From: B10-G9 sp964627755
GTDB taxonomy: Bacteria > Chloroflexota > Anaerolineae > Anaerolineales > UBA11858
Direction: 5' to 3'
Length of the DNA: 59,878 bases
Assembly (NCBI GenBank): GCA_964627755.1
Contig: CAZVIH010000062.1
Location: 1-59,878 of the forward strand
Below are positions 1 to 8,756 of the stretch, one piece after another. Position 1 is the first letter of the stretch; every line of letters begins with the position of its first letter. Both the position numbers and the translations under genes were made by a program. Below the pieces are notes generated by a model that saw only the letters and a list, made by a program, of their open reading frames with translations, was not told where the DNA came from and did not search any database.

Positions 1-53
1 TTGTTGATCAATATATCCACTTTTACAATTACGAGAGGATACAATTGAAAACA

Positions 54-86
54 AGACAGACACCCTATCAAATCAGGTGCCTGTCT
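54..86 (-). terminator. Possible terminator of the Hsp70-like/FHA gene
   Basis: An inverted repeat pairs AGACAG-A-CACC (54-64) with GGTG-C-CTGTCT (76-86), with one A/C mismatch and an 11-nt loop. On the minus strand it is followed by a short T-rich stretch (complement of GAAAACAAG). It lies about 90 nt past the stop codon at 179. The U tract is interrupted, so this is only a likely intrinsic terminator. Positions 1-53 hold no gene that I can recognise. Confidence 0.4.
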
Positions 87-178
87 ATGTGATCTCTTCA
101 GGGGCTTTCTTTTTGTGTCTTGTCTATTGGGTGCACTTCAAAATTTACTCCGGGGTTTTGATTTTAAACGCAGCTTTG

Positions 179-1723
179 TTATTCCAGGGTGAATTTTTGG
201 TCACCAAATCGCAGCTTATCCCCCACCCTCAGATGTTGGCCAGAATTGGGATTTAATTGGATATCATTTACAAAGGTGCCATTTTTGCTCTGCAGGTCGA
301 TGATAGTCAGGGCATTACTCTCCAACCGAATCAGGCCATGAGTCCGGGAGCACTTTTTACTGTCCAGTAGAATATCAGCCTGTTGGCTTCTCCCGGCAAT
401 CATGATCTCTTTATTAATTTCCACGATCTCTCCGCTTTCATGTATCAACCGCCAACCAGCTTTTTTCTCGGGGATATGTTTCTTTTCTTCTTCTTCACGT
501 TCCGGTAATGACGAGGTGAACGCCAGACCGATCCCCCTGACAATCATTTCTTCCGGATTTGGAGGGTAGATCAATTTATCACCAAAACGATCCTCGAGTC
601 CTTTGAGGATTCCCGGCACCCTGGTCCCCCCACCCAGCAGGATCACCCTGCCAATAATATCATCGTCAATTTCCATTTTCTCCAGACCGCGAGTTAATAC
701 CTCCTGAAATGCTTTATCCAGCGGTAGGCAAAGTTGAGCAAACTCGCTGGGAGTTAATTTCTTATTTTGCCTGAAAACCTGCCCGTTTTTCATTACCAGC
801 GTCAGCGATTGCTGTCCCGATAAAGCAGTTACAATTTCTGGCTCCCCAAGGATTTCGCGGCTGAGTGATTCCTTGATGAGCTGGCCCCAGATCCTGAGTG
901 TCATAAAAGCTGCCGGGTCACCCGATAATACTTTAGCTGGAATCTTCAGCTCTTTTGAAAGGTGCTGAGCCAGCAAGGCATCATATAAACCTCCCCCAAA
1001 AGGCTCCTCGTAGTGATCAAAATCGATCAACACACCAGTGTCGGCGTTATATTTCCTGGCGTAGATTGTAGTATTGCTGCCGCCAACATCGATAATGAGA
1101 TTGATATCTTCAGAGTGGAATCGCTCCAGTAAAGATTGATCCCTTAAGCCAAGAATCACGCCTTCAGATTCCGGAACAAAATGAACCCGATCAGCAATCG
1201 CCGGAGGAAAACATTCCAAAATGACATGATAAAAATCTTCAAAGATCCTGCCGTCAAACTCAGTTCGCCAGCGGTCAGGGTAGGCGATCGAAAAATGGAT
1301 TAGATCGTCAAAGGGACCAGAGTTATATTTTTCCTCCCTGATCTGCTCGATCAGTGTTTTCAGTAACAGCCGTGTATAAAGAAGCGCTTCAAAATGACTG
1401 TAGCGTTGTTGATGAGGAGATGGTTTAGCGATCAGGTGATTTCCGATCGAGGGCTTGAAGAATTCCCTTACCCGGGTTCTAACTTCAATATCTTCCAGGA
1501 AATTCAGAGCTGTTTCGCCAATGTCTTCCAGGTCTGTTCCGTCCGGAGTTAATGTGAGCACTGCAGGAAGTTTGCGATCAGAGAAATTGGCCAGGGGAGA
1601 GGATAAAGGACTGGTAACATGCTGTGCCTTTGCACCGTCATAATGGTACTCCATGCGATATAGGCGCCAATTTACAGTCCCACAATCCAGCGCATATAAA
1701 GTAATCTTTCCATCCTGAGCCAT
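179..1723 (-). CDS. Hsp70-like (actin-fold) ATPase fused to a C-terminal FHA domain
   Basis: About 514 residues. The N-terminal two thirds resemble an actin/Hsp70-type nucleotide-binding fold: an early DCGTVNWRLYR segment, a second phosphate-binding segment IIDVGGSNTT near residue 210, and VILLGGGTRVPGIL near residue 360. The last ~90 residues are a forkhead-associated (FHA) domain with GRSQQADI, the SRTHG signature and SKNGTFVN, which bind phosphothreonine peptides in characterised FHA proteins. No Hsp70 substrate-binding domain is visible, so this is not a DnaK. A role as a phospho-regulated ATPase in Ser/Thr kinase signalling is inferred. The ATG at 1723 is preferred over the one at 1729 because a TATAAT box ends at 1732, which puts transcription start almost on the codon; there is no ribosome binding site. 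It is divergent from the M48 protease gene. Confidence 0.75.
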   Translation of the reverse strand: MAQDGKITLYALDCGTVNWRLYRMEYHYDGAKAQHVTSPLSSPLANFSDRKLPAVLTLTPDGTDLEDIGETALNFLEDIEVRTRVREFFKPSIGNHLIAKPSPHQQRYSHFEALLYTRLLLKTLIEQIREEKYNSGPFDDLIHFSIAYPDRWRTEFDGRIFEDFYHVILECFPPAIADRVHFVPESEGVILGLRDQSLLERFHSEDINLIIDVGGSNTTIYARKYNADTGVLIDFDHYEEPFGGGLYDALLAQHLSKELKIPAKVLSGDPAAFMTLRIWGQLIKESLSREILGEPEIVTALSGQQSLTLVMKNGQVFRQNKKLTPSEFAQLCLPLDKAFQEVLTRGLEKMEIDDDIIGRVILLGGGTRVPGILKGLEDRFGDKLIYPPNPEEMIVRGIGLAFTSSLPEREEEEKKHIPEKKAGWRLIHESGEIVEINKEIMIAGRSQQADILLDSKKCSRTHGLIRLESNALTIIDLQSKNGTFVNDIQLNPNSGQHLRVGDKLRFGDQKFTLE

Positions 1724-1731
1724 TAGCATCT

Positions 1732-1760
1732 ATTATATACGTCTTTTAATCCCCTGAAAA
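1732..1760 (-). promoter_or_regulatory. Sigma-A-like promoter, probably giving a leaderless mRNA
   Basis: On the minus strand TTTTCA (1760-1755; 4 of 6 matches to TTGACA) is separated by 17 nt from a perfect TATAAT (1737-1732). Eight nucleotides later comes the ATG at 1723. Transcription would begin at about 1724-1726, leaving no room for a Shine-Dalgarno sequence. Confidence 0.55.
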
Positions 1761-1920
1761 TGTGCTTTTCAATTCTGTACACGGAATGGATCGGGGCCTA
1801 TCAGGATTGATAAAACAAATCTTAAATTCACAATTTCAGAAAAATGTGCCGGGGTGGGAATATTGATAATCCCTTATAATACTTACGAGAATGATTTATT
1901 GATTATCAGAAAAAAGAGCC

Positions 1921-3093
1921 ATGTTTGAAATTAACCCGGAAGAAATAATCGGGGCATCGACCCTGGATCCAGAACGCCAAAAACTCGCCAAAGAATATGC
2001 CAGAATCCGCCGCAGATACATGCTTCTGGATTTAGTGCTGGTCACAACCCTGCTTCTCGCCTGGCTGTTGTTAGGCTGGTCAGTCCTGTTGCGGGACTGG
2101 ATCTTCAGCTGGACCCAGATTCCCTGGGTAGCGGTCCTGGTCTTTGGTGGTCTATTTGGAGGGGCGTTTACCATGCTGGATCTTCCTCTCTCATTTTATA
2201 CTGGTTATGTCCTGCCTCATCGTTATCAACAATCCAATCAAGATCTAAGAAGCTGGGTTGCCGATCTAATCAAGAATCTTATGATCTCTGCTGTATTGGG
2301 TGGGATTTTAATTGAAATCATCTATTTTGTCCTTCGAACTGCTCCGGGAAGCTGGTGGCTCTGGACCGCAGGAATACTTCTGCTCTTTAATGTCTTGCTG
2401 GCCAATCTGGCACCCGTGCTGCTTTTCCCGATCTTTAACAAATTCACACCCCTGGAAGAAGAATATCAGGACCTGACAGAGCGGCTTTTAGACCTAGCAG
2501 AAAAATCAGGCACTTACGTGGTCGGGGTGTACCGTTTTGACATGAGCAAAAGAACCAAAGCCGCCAATGCCGGTCTTACGGGACTGGGAAATACAAGACG
2601 CATCATTTTGGGAGATACGCTGCTGGATGAATTTCAGGTCGATGAAATAGAAACAGTATTGGCCCATGAATTGGGTCACCAGAAAAATCATGATATCCCA
2701 CTGGGAATGATATTTCAAACTGTACTGACCCTTGGCGGGCTGTACTTGACTTCTCTGGGCCTGGTCTGGGGAGTTTCTTATTTTGGTTATGGATCCGTAT
2801 CGGATATCGCCGCGCTGCCGTTATTTGCCCTCTTTTTGGGGATTTACGGTTTGATCACCATGCCAATTGGTAATGCTTTCAGCCGCTGGCGGGAAAACCT
2901 GGCAGACGAATTCGCTCTCCAGATCACAGGAAAGCCTGAAGCCTACAAATCTGCCTTAACCCGCCTCAGCAACCAGAACCTGGCCGAAGTTGACCCTGAA
3001 CCCTGGGTGGAATTTTTACTTCATTCCCACCCCGCACTCAATAAACGGATCACCAGGGCAGATAATTATACGTATTCAAAAGAGAAATCCTGA
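1921..3093 (+). CDS. M48 family (Ste24/HtpX-like) membrane zinc metalloprotease
   Basis: 390 residues. Several hydrophobic segments lie near residues 38-75, 110-165 and 270-320. The zinc site is seen as AHELGHQKNHD near residue 245 (HExxH), with the third ligand in ENLADEFALQ near residue 325 and the HSHPALNKRI motif near the C terminus, as in Ste24-type M48 peptidases. The family cleaves membrane proteins or peptides in envelope quality control; the bacterial substrate is unknown. A TATAAT box lies at 1875-1880. The ribosome site is weak (AAGAG just before the ATG). The TGA stop overlaps the ATG of the next gene by one base, so the two are probably co-translated. Confidence 0.85.
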   Translation: MFEINPEEIIGASTLDPERQKLAKEYARIRRRYMLLDLVLVTTLLLAWLLLGWSVLLRDWIFSWTQIPWVAVLVFGGLFGGAFTMLDLPLSFYTGYVLPHRYQQSNQDLRSWVADLIKNLMISAVLGGILIEIIYFVLRTAPGSWWLWTAGILLLFNVLLANLAPVLLFPIFNKFTPLEEEYQDLTERLLDLAEKSGTYVVGVYRFDMSKRTKAANAGLTGLGNTRRIILGDTLLDEFQVDEIETVLAHELGHQKNHDIPLGMIFQTVLTLGGLYLTSLGLVWGVSYFGYGSVSDIAALPLFALFLGIYGLITMPIGNAFSRWRENLADEFALQITGKPEAYKSALTRLSNQNLAEVDPEPWVEFLLHSHPALNKRITRADNYTYSKEKS

Positions 3094-3881
3094 TGAAAAT
3101 CCATCACCTGAATTGCGGAACTCTGAAGCCGTTTTTGGTAGATGTAGAAACGATCGTATACTGCCTGCTGGTTGAGACCAGCAGCGGTCCGGTATTGATC
3201 GATACCGGATTCGGCACCCGTGATTATGAAAATCCTTCCGGAAAGATGCGGTTCTTTTTATACTGGATGGGTGTTCCGCGCGATCCAGAAGAGCTTGCGG
3301 TTAATCAGGTGCGGGGGCTGGGATTTGAACCACATGATGTTAAACATATCATCCAGACCCACATGCACATTGATCACGCAGGCGGATTGGTGGATTTTCC
3401 CTGGGCAGAGGTCCACATCTATGAAGGTGAGTACCAGGGGATATTAAGACCGAAGGGATTTATGGAATTCGCATATATCAAGGACCATTGGCGGCATAAC
3501 CCAAAATGGGCCCGGCATAATGAACCCATCGTAGATTGGTTTGGGTTCGAAGCGGTACCGATCCTAAACACACCCGAGGCCGATTTCCTTTTTATCCCGC
3601 TTCCTGGACACACCCGGGGGCACTGCGGGGTAGCTATCGGAAAACCCGGAAACTGGCTGCTGCACTGCGGAGATGCCGCATCTCCATTTCACAGGGGAGC
3701 AGATTTGCATGAACGGGGAAATGCTGCTTATCAGTTGAACTTCATTCCAGATGGACTGGCTGATAATATTTTGGGAGGTCATCACTCCCGGCTGCTCTCA
3801 CTGCTGAAGGCTCACGGTGATGAGGTCAAAGCTGTCAGCGCCCACGATATATTCAGTTTCAGGGAATATAATTCTCTATGA
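3093..3881 (+). CDS. MBL-fold metallo-hydrolase (lactonase-like)
   Basis: 262 residues. The metallo-beta-lactamase motif THMHIDHAGG lies near residue 88, followed by further ligands in LPGHTRGHCGV (about residue 170) and LLHCGDAA (about 187). The overall plan, with a short N-terminal GPVLIDTGFGT strand, resembles the AHL-lactonase and glyoxalase-like branch of the superfamily. The substrate cannot be told from sequence. It is translationally coupled to the M48 protease gene (TGATG) and is followed 21 nt later by the peroxiredoxin gene, so the three form an operon ending at the terminator near 4430. Confidence 0.8.
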   Translation: MKIHHLNCGTLKPFLVDVETIVYCLLVETSSGPVLIDTGFGTRDYENPSGKMRFFLYWMGVPRDPEELAVNQVRGLGFEPHDVKHIIQTHMHIDHAGGLVDFPWAEVHIYEGEYQGILRPKGFMEFAYIKDHWRHNPKWARHNEPIVDWFGFEAVPILNTPEADFLFIPLPGHTRGHCGVAIGKPGNWLLHCGDAASPFHRGADLHERGNAAYQLNFIPDGLADNILGGHHSRLLSLLKAHGDEVKAVSAHDIFSFREYNSL

Positions 3882-3902
3882 TCAGTTCGATAAGGAGAAA
3901 AA

Positions 3903-4361
3903 ATGTATTTAGCAATTGACCAGACGGCACCTGATTTCAAACTTTTAGATCAAAATAATCAGATCGTTTCCCTGGAAACTTTCCGAGGGCAGAACGTTCT
4001 ATTATATTTCTATCCCAAGGATGACACCCCTGGCTGCACAACAGAAGCCTGCAATTTCCGGGATGATTACAGCAGTTATGAAAACGCCAATGTTGTGATC
4101 CTGGGGGTCAGCCCGGACACGCCGGCTTCCCACAAGAAGTTCAAGGATAAATACCAGCTGCCGTTTACCTTGCTGGCTGATGAAAATCATCAGGTATGTG
4201 AATTATACAAGGTCTGGGGACCCAAAAAGAGCTTCGGGAAGGAATATGACGGCGTCCACCGCACAACCTACCTGATCGATCCAGACGGGATCATCCGGGA
4301 AGTATTCCAGAATGTCTCACCAGCCAATCACAGCGCCGAGGTTTTGGAAATAATAAGTTAA
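3903..4361 (+). CDS. bcp: Thiol peroxidase, Bcp/PrxQ-type peroxiredoxin
   Basis: 152 residues, the usual length for the family. The peroxidatic cysteine is C45 in KDDTPGCTTEAC and the likely resolving cysteine is C50, five residues on, which is the PrxQ arrangement. It reduces hydrogen peroxide and organic hydroperoxides using thioredoxin; a thioredoxin gene is at 13530. A good ribosome site (AAGGAG) lies 5 nt before the ATG. It is the last gene of a three-gene run with the M48 protease and MBL hydrolase, which is consistent with envelope and oxidative-stress defence in an anaerobe. Confidence 0.9.
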   Translation: MYLAIDQTAPDFKLLDQNNQIVSLETFRGQNVLLYFYPKDDTPGCTTEACNFRDDYSSYENANVVILGVSPDTPASHKKFKDKYQLPFTLLADENHQVCELYKVWGPKKSFGKEYDGVHRTTYLIDPDGIIREVFQNVSPANHSAEVLEIIS

Positions 4362-4374
4362 GGGACATAACCTT

Positions 4375-4408
4375 AGGGACTAAGTCCATCCCAAAAGACT
4401 TAGTCCCT
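4375..4408. repeat. Inverted repeat before the bcp/clpC terminator
   Basis: AGGGACTAAGTC (4375-4386) pairs perfectly with GACTTAGTCCCT (4397-4408) around a 10-nt loop. It has no U tract of its own and sits 8 nt before the canonical terminator. It may strengthen termination or protect the 3' end of the mRNA. Confidence 0.55.
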
Positions 4409-4415
4409 TAATAAC

Positions 4416-4439
4416 AAAGCACCCGTCTCCGGGTGCTTT
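4416..4439. terminator. Intrinsic terminator between convergent bcp and clpC
   Basis: AAAGCACCC (4416-4424) and GGGTGCTTT (4431-4439) form a 9-bp stem with a 6-nt loop, followed on the plus strand by TTTTAGATTT. On the minus strand the stem is followed by GTTATT, so it may also serve clpC, which ends at 4466. Confidence 0.75.
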
Positions 4440-4465
4440 TAGATTTAATTCTTGTGGTTTTTTTG

Positions 4466-6997
4466 TTATCCAACTGCTACTGGTTCATCCTCTTCGTCCG
4501 GCACATAGGACTTTCCGTAGACCTCGGGATCTCCTTTGGTAAGGGCGATCTCACCAACTTCCTCTTCTCCACCAGGAACGGCTTCTACCAACACAATATC
4601 CCCATTTCTGAACTTCCCGGACAGGACCGCATCAGAAAGCGGATTTTCGATCTTTTCCTGAATCACGCGACGCAGCGGTCGGGCACCCATTTCTGGGTTA
4701 TAACCCAGTGTCACCAGCAGATCTATACCCTCGGGGGTGATTTCTAATTGGAGGTTCTTTTCCATCAATCGTTCGCGGACTTTGTTCAACTCCAGATCCA
4801 CGATCTCTTTGATGTGATCTTTGCTCAGGGCATGGAAGACAACCACGGAATCCACCCGATTGATGAACTCAGGGCGGAAAGTGTTCTTGAGAGATTTCAG
4901 CAATTTGCGCCGCATATCTTCATAATCCCGTTTGCGGGATTGTATCTCATCTGATGCCAGGTCAAATCCGATCGAGGCATTATTCTGGATCAGCTCTGCG
5001 CCGATATTAGAGGTCATGATTATTATGGCATTGCGGAAATCAACCGTTCTGCCCCTTGCATCGGTAATATGCCCTTCTTCCATGATCTGCAGCAGCATAT
5101 TATGGGCTTCCTGGTGAGCTTTTTCAATCTCATCAAAAACCACTATCGAGTAAGGCCTTCTGCGAATTGCCTCAGTAAGTTGGCCGGCATCATCATAGCC
5201 AATATACCCAGGAGGTGCACCAACCAACCGGCTGACACTGTGCCGCTCCATAAATTCCGACATGTCCAGATGGATCAAGGCATCTTCGCTGCCAAAAATG
5301 AATTTTGCCAGGGCTTTGGTGAGTTCAGTCTTTCCCACGCCAGTTGGTCCAAGGAAGATAAAAGACCCAACCGGGCGTTTGGGATCTTTCAACCCCGCCC
5401 GTGAACGGCGAACCGCCTTGGCAATCTTCTCTATGGCTTCATCCTGGCCAATGATGTGTTTATGTAATTCCTCTTCCATATGTAAAAGGCGGTCAGATTC
5501 CTCTTCAGCCAATTCCATCACAGGAATACCAGTCCACATCGAGACGATCTCCGCGATATCCTCTACGGTTACCGATGGGCTGGTGTCACGATCCCAGGCT
5601 ACTTTGAGTTCTTCAAGTTTTTCTTCCAGCGATCTTTCAAGAGTCTCAAGGTCAGCGAATTGGGATTGTTCCTCATCTGTGCCCTTCAATTCCTTGCGGA
5701 CAGAACGTAATTTATGAACAACCTCTTTGGCTTCATCACCAATAGGGTTCTTGTACATGCGTACCCTGGAAGAGGCTTCGTCAACCAAATCTATTGCTTT
5801 ATCAGGCAGGAAACGATCAGAAACATAACGGGCTGACAGATCCGTAGCTGCTTCCAGCGCTTCATCAGAGATCTTTAATTGGTGATGCTCCTCGTAAGCA
5901 GGACGAATGCCCTGCAGGATCTCAATGGTTTCTTCCTGGGATGGTTCATTCACGGTAATGGGCTGGAAACGCCGCTCCAGAGCCGCATCACTTTCAATGT
6001 GTTTGCGGTATTCATCCAGGGTTGTGGCACCCACAACCTGAAGTTCTCCCCGCGAGAGCGCCGGCTTAAGGATATTGGCAGCATCCATTGCGGAACCTGC
6101 AGATCCAGCGCCAACCAGCATATGGACTTCATCAATAAAAAGAATGGCATCGGACTCTTTTAGTTCAGAGATCACCCTCTTAAGGCGTTCTTCGAACTGG
6201 CCGCGGTACATAGTGCCGGCAACAACAGATCCCAGATCCAGCTGCAGGACCCTTTTGCCCAATAATGGGGCCGGAACCTCTCCATCAGCTATTCTTTGGG
6301 TCAGACCTTCTACAATGGCGGTCTTACCAACCCCAGGTTCGCCAATCAGAGCCGGGTTATTCTTTGTACGACGGGCCAGAATCTGGACCACACGTTCAAT
6401 TTCCATTTTCCGTCCAATCACCGGATCCAGTTTTCCTTCCTCTGCCAGGTCCGTCAGGTTAACAGCGAGCTGGTCGACCATCGGGGTGGCGCTTTTTGCC
6501 TTAGCCCGTTTTGGTTTTCCGATCTGTCTGCGTTCCCGTTGGGTTTTCCCTTTATCCTTCTGTTCTTCGATCTCCCGCAGGGTCTGGCGTCGAATCTGTT
6601 CAACTGATAATCCCAACTGCTCCAGTACATCATTAGCGACACCTTTTCCATATGTAACCAGACCGAGCAGAATATGCTCTACACCAATATAATGGTGGCT
6701 TAAATTCCGAGCTTCTTCTACCGCTAACTCCAGTACTCTCTGGGTTCCCCGGGATAAAGCCAGGGCATCTCCAGTGTATTCTCCAAAACCCGTGATACTT
6801 TCAGTAATAGTTAAAACGCTGTCAATATCAAGACCAAGGTCGCGCAGTACCTGACCCGCTATGCCCCCCTGGTCAAGCAGCAATCCTAATAATAGATGTT
6901 CGGTCCCAATTTGGGCGTGTTTCATCCGTTCAGCTTCTTTATGCGCTAAACTCAAAACCCGCCGAGCTCGTTGGGTAAATCTTTCCATGCTAGCCAA
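4466..6997 (-). CDS. clpC: ATP-dependent Clp protease ATPase subunit ClpC
   Basis: 843 residues, a full-length class I Clp/Hsp100 ATPase. The N-terminal double Clp_N repeat contains EHLLLGLL near residue 33 and EHILLGLV near 106. A basic linker follows, then AAA+ module 1 with GEPGVGKTA near 215. The middle helical domain carries a UVR-like segment, and AAA+ module 2 has GPTGVGKTE near 550. The protein unfolds substrates for ClpP; no clpP is in the window. The start is taken as TTG at 6997 because GGAGG lies 7 nt before it, whereas the in-frame ATG at 6988 is 16 nt away. I saw no CtsR or CIRCE operator in the 170-nt upstream gap. Confidence 0.95.
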   Translation of the reverse strand: MASMERFTQRARRVLSLAHKEAERMKHAQIGTEHLLLGLLLDQGGIAGQVLRDLGLDIDSVLTITESITGFGEYTGDALALSRGTQRVLELAVEEARNLSHHYIGVEHILLGLVTYGKGVANDVLEQLGLSVEQIRRQTLREIEEQKDKGKTQRERRQIGKPKRAKAKSATPMVDQLAVNLTDLAEEGKLDPVIGRKMEIERVVQILARRTKNNPALIGEPGVGKTAIVEGLTQRIADGEVPAPLLGKRVLQLDLGSVVAGTMYRGQFEERLKRVISELKESDAILFIDEVHMLVGAGSAGSAMDAANILKPALSRGELQVVGATTLDEYRKHIESDAALERRFQPITVNEPSQEETIEILQGIRPAYEEHHQLKISDEALEAATDLSARYVSDRFLPDKAIDLVDEASSRVRMYKNPIGDEAKEVVHKLRSVRKELKGTDEEQSQFADLETLERSLEEKLEELKVAWDRDTSPSVTVEDIAEIVSMWTGIPVMELAEEESDRLLHMEEELHKHIIGQDEAIEKIAKAVRRSRAGLKDPKRPVGSFIFLGPTGVGKTELTKALAKFIFGSEDALIHLDMSEFMERHSVSRLVGAPPGYIGYDDAGQLTEAIRRRPYSIVVFDEIEKAHQEAHNMLLQIMEEGHITDARGRTVDFRNAIIIMTSNIGAELIQNNASIGFDLASDEIQSRKRDYEDMRRKLLKSLKNTFRPEFINRVDSVVVFHALSKDHIKEIVDLELNKVRERLMEKNLQLEITPEGIDLLVTLGYNPEMGARPLRRVIQEKIENPLSDAVLSGKFRNGDIVLVEAVPGGEEEVGEIALTKGDPEVYGKSYVPDEEDEPVAVG

Positions 6998-7167
6998 AAG
7001 ACAACCTCCCGCAATTATCCAGGGGATCCCCGGATATTACCGTAAATGAATTAATCAAGCACTCCCCACTAATTTTTGTGTAGACATTCTACCAAATTCC
7101 TCTCCAAAAACGCAGACTGCGTGTTAATTTAATGTAAATTTTACATAATTCCCCCCTAAAAACAAAA

Positions 7168-7191
7168 AAGCGCATCTGTTTGGATGCGCTT
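7168..7191 (-). terminator. Intrinsic terminator of the S1-domain gene
   Basis: AAGCGCATC (7168-7176) pairs with GATGCGCTT (7183-7191) around a 6-nt loop. Read on the minus strand, the stem is followed by a run of T (complement of ACAAAAAA). It lies 14 nt past the stop of the S1-domain gene. Confidence 0.85.
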
Positions 7192-7204
7192 CTTATTTCT
7201 TTGT

Positions 7205-8554
7205 TTACTCCTCTTCAGGAGGAGATTCTTGCTCTTCGGCTTCTGCTTCCGGTTCAGCCTCTTCTTCAGCTTCTTCTTCCGGTTCAGCTTCTTCTTCTAC
7301 TTCTTCTACCGGTTCAGTTTCTTCTGCGGCTTCTGCTTCTAGAACTTCTTCAGGTTCCTCTGACCCGGACAGGATCTCTTCTAGCGAGCCTTCTCCGTTC
7401 ATTTCTTCCTGGATCTGTTCATAGTCGATAGCTGCGTATTGATCAGAATCCACTTTCTCCAGGCTCAACCCGATCCTGTGTCGTTCCATATCCAGGCTGA
7501 TGACCCGCAGTGCCAGGGTTTCTCCAACACTGACGACTTCTGAAGGATGTCCTACACGATCCATGCTCAATTCAGAGATGTGGATCAAACCCTCCAGATC
7601 AGTATTTTCGATCCGGGCAAAAGCGCCAAAATCAGTTAAGTTAGTGATCGTGCCCTGAATAAGTTGACCTTCCTGAATCTCTTCTGCTTTTTCGATCCAG
7701 GGATTATCCTGCAACCTTCTCATGGACAAACCAATCCGGCGTTTCTCTTCATCAATACTGATGACCTCTACCTCAAGCTCCTGGCCAACTTTGACCAGAT
7801 CGCTGGGATGGTCTACGTGATCCCAGGAGAGTTCCGAGAGATGAACCAGGCCGTCTACACCCTGAATATTGACAAAAGCGCCAAAATCAGCCAGGCTGCT
7901 GACATAACCGGTTACCCGATCTCCCACAGCCAGATTGTCCAGCAGTTGGTCTTTGATGGCTTCCCGGGTTTCGCCAATGGCGTCTCGCTCGGACAGGATT
8001 AAACGCTGGCGGGAACGATCAACCTCAATAACCTTGAGAGTGATCTCTTTCCCAATAGCTTCGCTCCAGCGATCTTCCGGAGCGCCTGTATCTCCCTCGC
8101 GGAAAACACTGACTAATGATCCAGGCACAAATCCGCGTAGTTGGCCAACTGGCACCAACAAACCACCTTTGTTATATCCTTCCACAAAGGTCGTTATAAC
8201 ATCTCCGGATTCAAGGCTTTTTTCTACTTTTTCCCAGTCTTGTTCTTCCTGGGCACGAGTGTAAGAGAGCACAACATGACCGTTGATATCCTCCGGTTCG
8301 AGGACATAAACCAGGATCTCTTCTCCGGTCTTGAATTCTGCCAGGGTCCGGGGATTGATTTGCTCCAGCTCTCTACCAGCGATCAAGCCGTCGGCTTTAG
8401 ACTGAACGTCAATCAAAATCTCGTTCGAGGTAATGGCGGTAATCACGCCTTTGCGGATATCACCCTTTTCTGGGATGTTCCCAAGGCCCAGACCTTCCTG
8501 GGCTAAAAGGGTTTCCATATCCATAATTTCTGCAGGGGATGAACTATCGCTCAT
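7205..8554 (-). CDS. rpsA: Ribosomal protein S1 homologue, four S1 domains and acidic tail
   Basis: 449 residues from the chosen start. Four S1 RNA-binding repeats follow one another, beginning around KGDIRKGVI, GDVITTFVEG, GDRVTGYVSSLADFGAF and GQLIQGTITNLTDFGAF. The last two are the best conserved, each with a GLVHLSEL or GLIHISEL core and RIGLS end. The last ~60 residues are almost entirely Glu, Ala and Pro. Four-domain S1 proteins are typical of Gram-positive-type lineages and bind mRNA at or near the 30S subunit. The ATG at 8554 is chosen because GGGGGAG lies 5 nt upstream; longer in-frame starts up to 8638 have no comparable site. Confidence 0.85.
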   Translation of the reverse strand: MSDSSSPAEIMDMETLLAQEGLGLGNIPEKGDIRKGVITAITSNEILIDVQSKADGLIAGRELEQINPRTLAEFKTGEEILVYVLEPEDINGHVVLSYTRAQEEQDWEKVEKSLESGDVITTFVEGYNKGGLLVPVGQLRGFVPGSLVSVFREGDTGAPEDRWSEAIGKEITLKVIEVDRSRQRLILSERDAIGETREAIKDQLLDNLAVGDRVTGYVSSLADFGAFVNIQGVDGLVHLSELSWDHVDHPSDLVKVGQELEVEVISIDEEKRRIGLSMRRLQDNPWIEKAEEIQEGQLIQGTITNLTDFGAFARIENTDLEGLIHISELSMDRVGHPSEVVSVGETLALRVISLDMERHRIGLSLEKVDSDQYAAIDYEQIQEEMNGEGSLEEILSGSEEPEEVLEAEAAEETEPVEEVEEEAEPEEEAEEEAEPEAEAEEQESPPEEE

Positions 8555-8682
8555 TGTTTCTCCCCCATCTTGTGACTTCATATCTTCCATAAGTAGGGCA
8601 CGCTCCGTTTTTAGAATGGAAATCATTATACAGTGCAAATATCAACTTGGCAACCTTTGTGGTAAGATAAACGCTGAGAAAA

Positions 8683-8706
8683 AACATCAGTATTTATTAT
8701 GATGTT
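8683..8706 (-). promoter_or_regulatory. AT-rich hairpin with T run in the S1 gene leader
   Basis: AACATCA (8683-8689) and TGATGTT (8700-8706) pair around a 10-nt loop. On the minus strand the stem runs into TTTTTTCTC, like a weak intrinsic terminator, about 130 nt before the S1 gene start. It could be an attenuator for S1 autoregulation, but the stem is only 7 bp and AT-rich. Confidence 0.25.
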
Positions 8707-8756
8707 ATTGACGATTATTAGCAAATCACGACATTTTTGTCTTTTCAAGGATCAAA

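Noticed and set aside
6075..6692. Long plus-strand open frame opposite clpC (205 codons)
   Set aside because: It lies wholly antisense to a well-conserved ClpC and its translation is serine/arginine-rich with no recognisable domain; it is a shadow of ClpC codon use.
6998..7167. CIRCE or CtsR operator upstream of clpC
   Set aside because: AGCACTC occurs once, but no GAGTGCT partner or GGTCAAA repeat is present.
7205..7340. Tandem repeat array of TTCTTC-like units
   Set aside because: It encodes the Glu/Ala-rich tail of the S1-domain protein; the repetition follows codon and amino-acid bias rather than a separate element.
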